64,000 nucleotides of DNA. Source: Pseudomonas sp. R76. GTDB taxonomy: Bacteria > Pseudomonadota > Gammaproteobacteria > Pseudomonadales > Pseudomonadaceae. The stretch is taken from NCBI RefSeq assembly GCF_009834565.1, contig NZ_CP019428.1:2418001-2482000 (forward strand), in the 5' to 3' direction. Shown here in pieces: positions 8,977 through 17,265 of the stretch. Numbering within the stretch: the first letter of the stretch is position 1; every line of letters starts with the position of its first letter. The notes below the pieces were generated by a model, which was given only the letters and a program-made list of their open reading frames with translations, ran no database searches and was not told where the DNA came from. The position numbers and the translations under genes were made by a program.

Positions 8977-10440
8977 TCACTTTTTCACTTCTGCGGCGGG
9001 CGCACGCCCGTAGATGTCGTCAAAGCGCACGATGTCGTCTTCGCCCAGGTACTCGCCGCTCTGCACCTCGATCATCACCAGGTCGATGATGCCGGGGTTG
9101 GTCAGGCGGTGTTTGTGCCCGGCCGGGATGTAGGTGGACTCGTTGGCGTTGATCAGGAATTCGCGATCGCCATTGGTGATCTGCGCCGCGCCGCTGACCA
9201 CCACCCAGTGCTCGCTGCGATGGTGGTGCATCTGCAACGACAGCGAGGCCTGGGGCTTGACCACGATGCGCTTGATCTTGAAGCGGCTGCTTTCCTCCAG
9301 CACCGTATAGGTGCCCCATGGCCGGGTAACGGTGCGGTGCAGGCTGAATGCCGGGTGATCCTGGCGCTTGAGTTCGGCGACGATGTAACGCACATCCTGG
9401 CTGCGGTGGGCGTCGGCGATCAGCAGGGCGTCGGGGGTGTCGACGATGATCAGGTCACGCACGCCGACGGCGCCGAGCACGCGCTTGGGCGAGTCGATGT
9501 AGCAGTTGTGCACGTCATGCAAAATCGCTTCGCCATTCACCTGGTTGCCCTGCGCGTCGCTGGGCGTGAGCTGGCGCAGCGCTTCCCAGGAACCGATGTC
9601 GCTCCAGCCGATGTCGCAGGGCACCACGGCGACTTGCTTGGATTTCTCCATCAACGCCACGTCGATGGAAATATCCGGCGCGGCACCGAAGCCTTCGGCG
9701 CTCAATTCGCGCTGGCGTGAGGTTTTATTCTGCAGGGCCTGGCTGTGCTCCAAGGCGGCTTTTGCGGCGGCCAATACATCGGGGGCGTGGGCGGCGAGTT
9801 CGTCGACCAGGGTGCTGGCCTTGAAGCAGAACATGCCGGCGTTCCACAGGTGTTTACCGCCGTCCAGATAGCCTTGTGCGGTGGCCAGGTCGGGTTTCTC
9901 GACAAAGCGTTTGACCCGGTTGCCGGTACCCAGCGCTTCGCCTTTTTCGATATAGCCGAAGCCGGTTTCCGGGTGGTCGGGCTGGATGCCGAAGGTCACC
10001 AGGTAGCCGGCTTCAGCCAGCTCGCGGGCTTGGGTGACGGCGGCGGCGAACGCGGTTTCGTCGCTGATCAAGTGGTCGGCAGGCAACACCAGCAGTTGCG
10101 CCTGATCGCCGAAATGTTCCTGCACATGCAACGCCGCGACAGCGATGGCCGCCGCCGTGTTGCGCCCGAACGGTTCCAGCAGCAGGTCCAGCGGCAGGTG
10201 CGCCTTGTTGACCACGCGGTAGTCATCCAGGGTGCGAAACAGCAGGTCGCGGTTGGTCACCGTGAGCACGCTTTCCACGCCCGGCAGGCGCGCGGCGCGC
10301 TCGAAGGTCTTTTGCAGAAGGCTCTGGCCGTCACGCATGCGCATGAAGGGCTTGGGCATGTTCTGCCGCGACACCGGCCACAGCCGTGTGCCCGAGCCGC
10401 CGGAAATGATGCAGGGAATCAATCCGTTGAGGGTATTCAT
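8977..10440 (-). CDS. pslB: PslB, mannose-1-phosphate guanylyltransferase / mannose-6-phosphate isomerase
   Basis: A bifunctional enzyme of 487 residues supplying GDP-mannose for Psl. The N-terminal nucleotidyltransferase has ISGGSGTRLWPVSR and the FVEKP signature. The C-terminal cupin isomerase domain has MHHHRSEHWVVVSG and YIPAGHKHRLTNPG with metal-binding histidines. The ATG at 10440 overlaps the pslA stop in TGATG; a TTG one codon earlier is less likely. It is a paralogue of AlgA and WbpW type enzymes, so the call rests on both the domains and the operon. Confidence 0.95.
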   Translation of the reverse strand: MNTLNGLIPCIISGGSGTRLWPVSRQNMPKPFMRMRDGQSLLQKTFERAARLPGVESVLTVTNRDLLFRTLDDYRVVNKAHLPLDLLLEPFGRNTAAAIAVAALHVQEHFGDQAQLLVLPADHLISDETAFAAAVTQARELAEAGYLVTFGIQPDHPETGFGYIEKGEALGTGNRVKRFVEKPDLATAQGYLDGGKHLWNAGMFCFKASTLVDELAAHAPDVLAAAKAALEHSQALQNKTSRQRELSAEGFGAAPDISIDVALMEKSKQVAVVPCDIGWSDIGSWEALRQLTPSDAQGNQVNGEAILHDVHNCYIDSPKRVLGAVGVRDLIIVDTPDALLIADAHRSQDVRYIVAELKRQDHPAFSLHRTVTRPWGTYTVLEESSRFKIKRIVVKPQASLSLQMHHHRSEHWVVVSGAAQITNGDREFLINANESTYIPAGHKHRLTNPGIIDLVMIEVQSGEYLGEDDIVRFDDIYGRAPAAEVKK

Positions 10441-11894
10441 CAATAGACCTCCTTAGTGGAGAGGACGGCCGGGACCGTCATGAAGACGATGTACAGGTCA
10501 AACCACACCGACCACTTCGAGATGTATTCCAGGTCGTACTCGACGCGCTTCTGGATCTTGAACAGGGTGTCGGTCTCGCCACGGTAGCCGTTGATCTGCG
10601 CCCAGCCGGTGATGCCCGGCTTGACCCGATGCCGCGAGCTGTATTCGCTCACCGCCACTTCAAACGGAACGCCCGCCGCCTTGGTCGCCGTGGCATGAGG
10701 GCGCGGGCCGACCATCGACATGTTGCCCAGCAGCACGTTGAACAGCTGCGGCAACTCGTCGATGCTGGTTTTGCGGATGATGCGGCCCACGCGCGTGATG
10801 CGTGGGTCTTTGCGGGTGGTTTGTTGCTCGGCGGTGAAGTCGCTCTGATCGGTGAACATCGAGCGGAACTTGAACACGCGGATTTCGTTGTCGTTGTAGC
10901 CATAACGGTTCTGGCGAAACAGCACCGGGCCTTTGGAGTCGAGCTTGATCGCAATCGCCGTCACCAGCATCACCGGGGACAGCGCCACCAGCGCCAGGCT
11001 GGCCAACAGGACATCCTCACAGCGCTTGATCACCGGCGACCACCCACGCAGCGGCAACTGCGAGGTGTTGAACATCAGGATGCCGCCCACGTCTGTGATG
11101 CGGCTGTGACCGTAGCGCAGGGCGGCCATGTCCGGTACCAGCATCACGTTCACCGACATCTGGCGCAGGCGGTTGACCAGCCCGTGGATGCGTTGCTCGG
11201 CCGCCCACGGCAGGCAGATCATGACTTGGTTGACCTGCTCGGCGCGAATCAGCTTTTCCAGGTCACGGGTATTGCCCAGCAAGGGCAGGTTGCTCAGTTC
11301 CTTGGGTATGCGCTCGGTGCGGTCGTCGATAAAACCGATCAGGCCGGAGCGGATATCACCATTGCGTTGCAGGTGGTCGGCGACATGCACGGCGGTGTCG
11401 GTGAAGCCCAGGATCACCGTGCGTTGCAGGTATTTGCCCTTGCGCATCAGGTTGCGGTACAGGCGCAGCATCACCAGGCGCTCAAGGCAGAACAGGCCGA
11501 GACTGGCGAAGTACCAGGCCACCAGATTGCGCGGGGTCAATTGCGGGAAAAACTGCAGGATCTGGTACATGAACAGCAAAATGCAGAACGCCGCCGACCA
11601 GGCAACTATCTTGGCGCGCAGGCGCAGGCGGTTGCTGAACAGCTCTTCGGAATAGATGCCCAAGGCCTGGAACAGAATAATGGTCAGGACCGCGAAAAAC
11701 AGCAGCAGGCCGAGAAAGTGGGAGCGCAGCTCAGGGGCCAGTGGGTCGAGGAACAACACCAGCACCAGGGGCGGCAAAATGGCAGTCAGGCCATGGATCA
11801 ACTTGACGAAAACTACAAAGAATTCAACAAAACCGGCGCGGGTCAGAAACAGGCTGTCGACTGACGACTTTTCTCGCATAAAAACATCCCTCAT
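10440..11894 (-). CDS. pslA: PslA, undecaprenyl-phosphate sugar phosphotransferase
   Basis: First gene of the operon, a 484-residue WbaP/WcaJ-type polyprenyl glycosylphosphotransferase that loads the first sugar phosphate on undecaprenyl phosphate. Four hydrophobic helices occupy roughly residues 25-140, a CoA-binding-like domain follows ([16 protein letters not shown]), and a membrane-dipping helix near residues 295-315 leads into the catalytic domain. The latter has [22 protein letters not shown] and GPRP. A start at 11879 (MREKSS) is equally possible; both have a purine-rich site upstream. Confidence 0.94.
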   Translation of the reverse strand: MRDVFMREKSSVDSLFLTRAGFVEFFVVFVKLIHGLTAILPPLVLVLFLDPLAPELRSHFLGLLLFFAVLTIILFQALGIYSEELFSNRLRLRAKIVAWSAAFCILLFMYQILQFFPQLTPRNLVAWYFASLGLFCLERLVMLRLYRNLMRKGKYLQRTVILGFTDTAVHVADHLQRNGDIRSGLIGFIDDRTERIPKELSNLPLLGNTRDLEKLIRAEQVNQVMICLPWAAEQRIHGLVNRLRQMSVNVMLVPDMAALRYGHSRITDVGGILMFNTSQLPLRGWSPVIKRCEDVLLASLALVALSPVMLVTAIAIKLDSKGPVLFRQNRYGYNDNEIRVFKFRSMFTDQSDFTAEQQTTRKDPRITRVGRIIRKTSIDELPQLFNVLLGNMSMVGPRPHATATKAAGVPFEVAVSEYSSRHRVKPGITGWAQINGYRGETDTLFKIQKRVEYDLEYISKWSVWFDLYIVFMTVPAVLSTKEVY

Positions 11895-12386
11895 TGCACT
11901 CCAGACTTACTGTTCTGCCTGCTTAAGTAGTGGGCAAGATGAACGACGGCTACTCTGGGTAAAACGCAACTGTCCCATCAGTTGGAACTATCCAAATGAA
12001 GGCGTTTGCGGGGGCAGTGACTTAAGGAGTGTTCCTTTGAGTTGCTTTGTCAATTAATTGACCGTGGAGCGGAGGTGGCGTGCTAGACACGTTAATCAAT
12101 CTTTTTCGTGGCATTTTATTGACTTTCCTTGTCTGGACACGCGGTGATTGGGTGTGTTTTTGAGTGTAGAAACAAATGTGAGAATTTTCCTGCCAGTTGC
12201 GGAAACCTTTTTGAAAGGTGGTAGGAAAAGGGGACAGTAAGAGCACGCTAAGTGCCGGAAAGTAGGGCGTTAAGGGCGGACGACGTTATTTTCAAAGGGC
12301 AGATGAAAATGTATCCAGCACAATTTTTTGTGAGTTTTTTGACGGCCATTTAATCTGTCGGCTCTTATTCGGCGGGCGGCTTGGGC
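11895..12386. promoter_or_regulatory. psl promoter and long leader region; no gene seen
   Basis: A ~490 bp AT-richer gap between the divergent pslA and lysE-like genes. I see no credible protein gene here. On the minus strand it contains a sigma-S-like -10 (separate entry) and several A-N-GGA motifs close to pslA: AAGGA near 12023-12028 and AGGGA overlapping the first codons. In P. aeruginosa psl is known to have an RpoS-dependent promoter and a long leader bound by RsmA. Similar control here is an inference from that knowledge and these motifs. Confidence 0.5.
12160..12170 (-). promoter_or_regulatory. Possible RpoS-type -10 element for psl
   Basis: The minus strand reads TCTACACTCAA, matching 10 of 11 positions of the sigma-S extended -10 consensus KCTAYRCTTAA. 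Transcription from here would give a leader of about 255 nt before pslA. No convincing -35 is seen, which is usual for RpoS promoters. Not proven. Confidence 0.4.
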
Positions 12387-13016
12387 ATGATCGATTTCAC
12401 AACGTTGCTGATGTTCTCGGGTGCTGTCTTGCTGTTGCTGCTATCGCCGGGGCCGAACATGGCGTTTGTGATCAGCCATGGCATGAGTGATGGCTGGCGC
12501 GGTGGTGTGGCCTCAAGCCTTGGCATCTGCGTGGCCGATGTACTGCTCACCCTGTTGACTGCCACCGGGGTGACGGCGCTGGTTGCCAGTTGGCCGCCGT
12601 CGTTTGATGTGATTCGCTACGCCGGAGTCGTCTACCTGTTGTGGCTGGTGGTTAAAACCTTGCAGAACAGTGCGCGCCTGGACACTGCCCGGGTCAAGCG
12701 CGTGCGCCTGAGCCGGGTGTTTGTGCAGGCGCTGCTCAACAGCCTGCTCAACCCCAAGGCGCTGCTGTTTTTCCTGGTGTTTTTGCCGCAGTTCGTCCGG
12801 CCCGAGGCCGGGAGCATCGCGGTGCAACTGCTGGTGTTGGGCGGTGTGCTGACCCTGATTGCCGGGGTATTTCACGCGCTGCTGGGGATTTTTGGCGGTG
12901 CGCTCAGCCGGGTATTTGCCGCAAATGCCCGCAGCGCCAGGCTGCAGAAATGGGGCCTGGCGAGCGTGTTGATGCTATTGGCGGCGCGGCTGGCGTTGAT
13001 GTCGCGGCCAGCGTGA
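12387..13016 (+). CDS. LysE/RhtB family amino-acid exporter
   Basis: A 209-residue inner-membrane protein with six predicted helices and the family signature SPGPNMAFVISHGMSDGWRGG near the N-terminus, plus NPKALLFFLVFLPQFV in the middle. The family exports amino acids such as lysine, homoserine or threonine; the substrate is not readable here. The ATG at 12387 (MIDFTTLL) is preferred over a TTG two codons upstream. It is transcribed divergently from psl and converges on inhA, so it is probably monocistronic. Confidence 0.9.
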   Translation: MIDFTTLLMFSGAVLLLLLSPGPNMAFVISHGMSDGWRGGVASSLGICVADVLLTLLTATGVTALVASWPPSFDVIRYAGVVYLLWLVVKTLQNSARLDTARVKRVRLSRVFVQALLNSLLNPKALLFFLVFLPQFVRPEAGSIAVQLLVLGGVLTLIAGVFHALLGIFGGALSRVFAANARSARLQKWGLASVLMLLAARLALMSRPA

Positions 13017-13053
13017 TGCAGTGGTGGGGAGTGGGCTCGGCACTAATAAGCTC

Positions 13054-13734
13054 TCAGCCCAACCGAGCCGCCGCCCGCGCTACGATCTCGCCACGCACCC
13101 GACGCGATTCCGCTGTGCGCTTTCTGGCTTCTTCCAACACGTGCTTGGGCGCGGTCTCCGGGCTGCCCGAATCGAACGGCGGTGCCGGTGCGTATTCGAT
13201 CTGCAACTGCACCAATTGCGCAGCAGCCTCGCTGTACAACTCGGCGGCCAGGGTCAGCGCAAAGTCGATGCCGGCAGTGATCCCGCCACCGGTCAACAGA
13301 TTGCCGTCACGCACCACACGCGCCTGCACCGGGATCGCGCCCAGCGGGGCGAGCAGGTCGTGGTAAGCCCAGTGGGTGGTGGCCTTGCGGCCACGCAGTA
13401 AACCCGCAGCACCGAGTACCAGCGAGCCGGTGCACACCGACGTCACGTAGCGCGCGGTCTGGGCCTGGGCCTTGAGGAAGTCCAGGGTGTGCGGGTCTTC
13501 CATCAAGGCGCCAACGCCGGAGCCACCGGGCACGCAAATCACGTCCAGGCGCGGGCAGTCGGCATAGGTCATGGTCGGGGTAAACACCATGCCGGTACTG
13601 GAGGTGACCGGCGCCAGATCTTTCCACACCAGGTGCAGCTTCACGTCGGGCAGAGAACCCAATACGTCATACGGCCCGGTGAGGTCCAGTTGCTGAATGC
13701 CGGGGAACAACAGAAAGCCGATCTGCAAGGTCAT
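13054..13734 (-). CDS. inhA: Isonitrile hydratase (DJ-1/PfpI superfamily)
   Basis: A 226-residue DJ-1/PfpI-fold protein. The nucleophile elbow SVCTGS places cysteine at residue 101, and Asp17 lies in QQLDLTG. These are the catalytic cysteine and aspartate positions known for Pseudomonas isonitrile hydratase InhA, which hydrates isonitriles to N-substituted formamides. Length matches that enzyme (about 228 residues). A divergent GlxA-type regulator 90 bp away (13825) shares the DJ-1 fold and may control it. Other DJ-1 hydratases remain possible. Confidence 0.85.
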   Translation of the reverse strand: MTLQIGFLLFPGIQQLDLTGPYDVLGSLPDVKLHLVWKDLAPVTSSTGMVFTPTMTYADCPRLDVICVPGGSGVGALMEDPHTLDFLKAQAQTARYVTSVCTGSLVLGAAGLLRGRKATTHWAYHDLLAPLGAIPVQARVVRDGNLLTGGGITAGIDFALTLAAELYSEAAAQLVQLQIEYAPAPPFDSGSPETAPKHVLEEARKRTAESRRVRGEIVARAAARLG

Positions 13735-13824
13735 GAATGAAGCTCCGATAACGGGGTAGACGGCTTCACTCTAAAGGCCTAGGCTTTGGCGAATACGCCA
13801 TTGAACCCACACATTACGCCAACT

Positions 13825-14793
13825 ATGCCTCGGATCATTCACGTACTCACTTTCCCTAACGCTCAGGTGCTTGATGTGACCGGGCCGTTGCAGGTGTTCG
13901 CCACCACTAACGACCTGGCGCGCCAGCGCGGTTTGCCATTGCCTTACGCGGTGTCAGTAATCGCCGCGCAGACCGAGCCGGTCATGACCTCCGCCGGCCT
14001 GGCGCTGGTGGCCGAGCCGCTGCCTGCGGCTGACGCGCCGTGCGACACGCTGGTCATTGCCGGCGGGTGGGGCGTGTACGGCGCCGCCGAGGACCTTGAG
14101 TTGGTCGATTGGGTCAAGCAAAAAGCCCAGCACACCCGGCGCATGACCTCGGTGTGCACCGGCGCTTTCCTGCTCGCCGCCAGTGGTTTGCTCGACGGCT
14201 GCCGCGTGGCCACGCACTGGACGCGCTGCGAGGAGTTGGCGCGCAAATTCCCCGCGCTGACCGTCGAGTCCAACCCGATTTTCATCCAGCAAGGCGCGGT
14301 GTGGACGTCCGCCGGCGTCACGGCCGGCATCGACTTGTGTCTGGCCCTGGTGGAAGAAGACCTGGGCCGCGCGGTGGCCCTGGAAGCCGCGCGGCACTTG
14401 GTGGTGTTCCTCAAGCGCCCGGGCGGCCAGTCACAATTCAGCGCGGCGCTGGCCCTGCAAAAAGGCGACAGCCGCTTCGCCGACTTGCACGCCTGGATGG
14501 TGGAAAACCTCACCCTCGACCTGAACATTCCCACCTTGGCCGCCCAGGCCGGCATGAGCGAGCGCAGTTTTGTGCGTCACTACCGCGCCGAAACCGGCCA
14601 GACCCCCGCGCGGGCGGTTGAGCTGATTCGCGTGGAAACTGCGCGCCGGCAACTGGCCGACAGCACGGCGTCGATCAAACGCATCGCCTTGCAATGCGGT
14701 TTTGGTTGCGAGGAAACCCTGCGGCGCAGTTTCCTGCGCGCTTTGCAGGTCACGCCCCAGGCCTACCGCGAGCGCTTCTGCGACGCGGTTTGA
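13825..14793 (+). CDS. GlxA family AraC-type transcriptional regulator
   Basis: A 322-residue regulator. The N-terminal DJ-1/PfpI-like domain (residues 1-180) includes SVCTGAFLLAASGLLDG, and a C-terminal AraC double helix-turn-helix follows (LDLNIPTLAAQAGMSERSFVRH, then a GFGCEETLRRSFLRALQVTPQAYRERF end). It probably senses a small molecule and controls itself or the divergent inhA. The ATG at 13825 (MPRIIHVLTF) is chosen because DJ-1 domains start directly with this strand; an upstream TTG would add 13 residues without homology. Confidence 0.88.
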   Translation: MPRIIHVLTFPNAQVLDVTGPLQVFATTNDLARQRGLPLPYAVSVIAAQTEPVMTSAGLALVAEPLPAADAPCDTLVIAGGWGVYGAAEDLELVDWVKQKAQHTRRMTSVCTGAFLLAASGLLDGCRVATHWTRCEELARKFPALTVESNPIFIQQGAVWTSAGVTAGIDLCLALVEEDLGRAVALEAARHLVVFLKRPGGQSQFSAALALQKGDSRFADLHAWMVENLTLDLNIPTLAAQAGMSERSFVRHYRAETGQTPARAVELIRVETARRQLADSTASIKRIALQCGFGCEETLRRSFLRALQVTPQAYRERFCDAV

Positions 14794-14854
14794 ACGAAAA
14801 CGTACACAGTTGTATCACGGTGCTTCAGTTTTCGAATCAGCGCTGCCCGCTGCG

Positions 14855-15760
14855 TCAGGCGCGATCGAGTAGTTCGCAGATCGCCGCGAGCGTCGCCTGC
14901 GGTGCTTCCTGGGGGATGTTGTGACCCACGCCGGGCAAGACGTCGCGGCGGTAATAGCCGCTGAAGTTTTCCACATCGTCATCCACCGCTGGCGCCGGGC
15001 CCACGCCATCATCGGCGCCACACAGCGAAATAGTCGGCACTGAAATCGGCGGCTGCGCGGCTAAAGCCTGTTCGATGCCTTCCAATGCCGGGTCGCCCGG
15101 CGCGTACATGAAGCGGTGGCGATAGGAGTGAATCACCACCTCGACAAAATCCGGGTTATCAAACGAAGGCGCGGTGTTGCCGTACAGGTGTGGCCCTTCA
15201 GCCCAGGTCGGTGACCAGAGTTTCCACAACAACTCGCAGAGCTCGCGGCGGTTGGCCGTCAGCCCGTCGACCCCGCGCTGGGTGTGGAAGTAAAACTGAT
15301 ACCACAACCGATGCTCCGTTTCAGGCGCGCGAGGCTTGAGCGACTTGGCAATGTCCTGGATGTTGTAACCGTCCCCGGTCACCAACCCGCGCACCCGCTG
15401 CGGCCACAGCGCCGCGACGATGCACGCGGCGCGGCCACCCCAGTCATAACCTGCCAGGGTCGCTTGCTGGATGGACAAGGCATCCATGAAATCCAGCAGG
15501 TCCTGGGCCAACGCCGCCTGTTGGCCGGAACGCATCACCTGATCATTGATAAACCGCGTCGGGCCATACCCCCGCAGATACGGCACCAGCACCCGGCACC
15601 CACGCGCGGCCAGCGCCGGCGCGATGGCATCGTAGCCGCGTGGGTCGTAGGGGAACCCGTGCAGCAGGATAACCGGGGCGCCGCCTTCCGGGCCGTGGGC
15701 TTCGTAGGCGATTTCCAACATGGGCGTACGGATGTAAAGCAGCGTGGCGAGAGTAGTCAT
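14855..15760 (-). CDS. Alpha/beta hydrolase, epoxide hydrolase/haloalkane dehalogenase-like
   Basis: A 301-residue alpha/beta-hydrolase. The oxyanion motif is HGFPYDPRGYD near residue 35, the nucleophile elbow GYDWGGRAA carries an aspartate (as in epoxide hydrolases, not a serine), and the catalytic histidine is in GVGHNIPQEAPQ near the end. An acid residue is present in the LCGADDGVGP loop. It acts in the cytoplasm on an unknown epoxide, halide or ester. The start overlaps a tiny upstream open frame by ATGA, which suggests coupling. Confidence 0.85.
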   Translation of the reverse strand: MTTLATLLYIRTPMLEIAYEAHGPEGGAPVILLHGFPYDPRGYDAIAPALAARGCRVLVPYLRGYGPTRFINDQVMRSGQQAALAQDLLDFMDALSIQQATLAGYDWGGRAACIVAALWPQRVRGLVTGDGYNIQDIAKSLKPRAPETEHRLWYQFYFHTQRGVDGLTANRRELCELLWKLWSPTWAEGPHLYGNTAPSFDNPDFVEVVIHSYRHRFMYAPGDPALEGIEQALAAQPPISVPTISLCGADDGVGPAPAVDDDVENFSGYYRRDVLPGVGHNIPQEAPQATLAAICELLDRA

Positions 15761-15909
15761 GACTTGAGAAACTCGGCTTCCAGTGGGTTGATTTTTCCAT
15801 CTGCGGTCAAACCGGCAGTGATGCCAACCAACGCATCAGCTGAGCGTCGGTCAATACGAGCCTTATGGAAGTAGAGGCTTCGTTCGAATGCTTGATGCAG
15901 GTCGACCAT
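15757..15909 (-). pseudogene. 50-codon open frame, probable remnant of a longer gene
   Basis: The frame starts MVDLHQAFERSLYFHKARIDRR and ends LEAEFLKS, with AAGGAGC upstream and an ATGA overlap with the hydrolase gene. The sequence resembles the first 50 residues of Pseudomonas BRCT-domain/DNA-ligase-like proteins as I remember them (IDRRSADALVGI..AGLTADG), but everything after that is missing. It may be a truncated gene now serving only as a translational leader, or a real short protein. The family assignment is from memory and weak. Confidence 0.45.
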
Positions 15910-15922
15910 GCGTCCTTGCTCC

Positions 15923-16040
15923 TTAATCTTCCGCTTCCGTTGTCTGATTGATGTACTTCGTTTTATCGGGCGTGAACGTCACCACCCTGTGAGTGCGCGA
16001 ACAGGTTTTAATAACTTGCTCTGCCGGGTCAATATCCAGA
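15923..16040 (-). pseudogene. Possible C-terminal gene fragment
   Basis: On the minus strand after the GNAT stop, a frame reads NLDIDPAEQVIKTCSRTHRV and on to INQTTEAED before a TAA. The composition looks protein-like, but there is no ATG or GTG in frame outside the GNAT gene. It sits directly before the 50-codon remnant, so both may be leftovers of one deleted locus. No function is proposed. Confidence 0.3.
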
Positions 16041-16043
16041 TTT

Positions 16044-16574
16044 TCACTCCGCCAACAGCCCCAACACCACAAGATCATGCCGCTGGCCATTCCAGAACCC
16101 GGCCTCGCGCAATATACCTTCAGTGTTAAAGCCCAAACGCTCCAACAACGCCAGTGATGCTGTGTTGTGTGGGTGGACCATGGCTTCAACCCGATGCAAT
16201 TGCATGTGCGCAAAGCCCCAATCGAGCATCGCCCGCAAGGCTTCGCTCATTAAGCCTTGGCCACGGGCTGCGGGTGCCAGTTCACAGGACAGGGCGCAAC
16301 TGTTCCAGCCGCGATTCCATTTGAACAGGCCGCAACTGCCGATCAGTTGGCCATCCTGTTCAATCCCCCAGCGTGTGCCTGGGTTGGGCTGCGTGCGCCA
16401 TTGGGCGAAGGTGTTGATCAAGGCGTGGGCCTGGGCCAGGTCGGTCATCGGGTCGGCGCCAAACCAGCGCATGTTGGCGGTGTCGCTGTGGATGGCAAAC
16501 AACGCCGGGGCGTCGGTTGCGCGTAATTCGCGCAGGCGCAGGCGCTGGGTGGCAAGTGTTGGGAATGTGGTCAT
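16044..16574 (-). CDS. GNAT family N-acetyltransferase (RimJ/RimL type)
   Basis: A 176-residue acetyltransferase of the RimJ/RimL subgroup: LATQRLRLRELRATDAPALFAIH at the start, the acetyl-CoA loop ELAPAARGQGLMSEALRAML in the middle, and NTASLALLERLGFNTEGILREAGFWNGQ at the end. The substrate may be a ribosomal protein N-terminus or a small amine. The ATG at 16574 overlaps the stop of the isochorismatase gene by ATGA, so the two are one transcription unit. Confidence 0.88.
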   Translation of the reverse strand: MTTFPTLATQRLRLRELRATDAPALFAIHSDTANMRWFGADPMTDLAQAHALINTFAQWRTQPNPGTRWGIEQDGQLIGSCGLFKWNRGWNSCALSCELAPAARGQGLMSEALRAMLDWGFAHMQLHRVEAMVHPHNTASLALLERLGFNTEGILREAGFWNGQRHDLVVLGLLAE

Positions 16575-17050
16575 GGGGCGGTCGTCGCGATCACTTGGGC
16601 ACGATCTACGACTTTGCCGAAGTGATGCCGCCACAGGTCTACGCCCAACTTTCCCGACCGGTGTAGCGACGAACCCACGGTCAAATCGCTGATCAGCGTC
16701 GGCTGCAATCCTGCATCAAACAACGCGAACCCGGCCGCCAGGACGCACGTGTCGGTTTGAATGCCACACACCAGCACACGGTCCGGCGCCAGGCTTTTCA
16801 GGTAGGCGACGGTCTCGGGCGTGGGGGCGTAGCCGTGCTTGATAAAGATGCGCTCGGCGGCAATCAGGCTGTTGTCATCCGGCGCAGGTTGCCAGCCCAG
16901 TTGGCGGGCGAAGGGGGTTACGCTTTCGTCGTGGCGTTCCACGGTGGCTACTGATGGCAGGCGCCCGAGCAGGGTGTTGATGCCGTCGACCAGCCATGCG
17001 GGTGGACTGAAGCTGGGTTGCACGTCGATGATCAGCAGTACTTGGCGCAT
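16571..17050 (-). CDS. Isochorismatase family cysteine hydrolase
   Basis: A 159-residue cysteine hydrolase with LLIIDVQPSF (catalytic aspartate) at the N-terminus, a lysine in ERIFIKHGY and the nucleophile in VCGIQTDTCVLAAG. The family includes nicotinamidases and other amide hydrolases; it is at the short end for the family. The substrate is unknown. First gene of a two-gene unit with the GNAT acetyltransferase. Confidence 0.87.
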   Translation of the reverse strand: MRQVLLIIDVQPSFSPPAWLVDGINTLLGRLPSVATVERHDESVTPFARQLGWQPAPDDNSLIAAERIFIKHGYAPTPETVAYLKSLAPDRVLVCGIQTDTCVLAAGFALFDAGLQPTLISDLTVGSSLHRSGKLGVDLWRHHFGKVVDRAQVIATTAP

Positions 17051-17116
17051 GGGGTTCCTGTTGAAGGCTTGGAGGCTGACAGACGACCTTATGGTGGGAG
17101 CTGAACTTGGTCAAAT

Positions 17117-17221
17117 TGTGGGAGCGGCGGTGCGACGATTCGACTTGCTCGCGAAGGCGGTGTGTCAGTCTCTGCATGTATTGACTGATACTCCCTCTTC
17201 GCGAGCAAGCCCGCTCCCACA
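17117..17221. repeat. REP inverted pair, unusual left arm
   Basis: Two inverted copies of the Pseudomonas REP type: TGTGGGAGC on the left and GCTCCCACA on the right, sharing CTTGCTCGCGAAG and CTTCGCGAGCAAG. The left copy has about 18 extra bases between GTGGGAGCGG and the CTTGCTCGCG core compared with the right copy. Non-coding; it can form a hairpin between two minus-strand transcription units. Confidence 0.8.
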
Positions 17222-17265
17222 TTTGGATTTCTGTGTAGCAGGAAGCGCTGTGTTTTCCGGACTGC

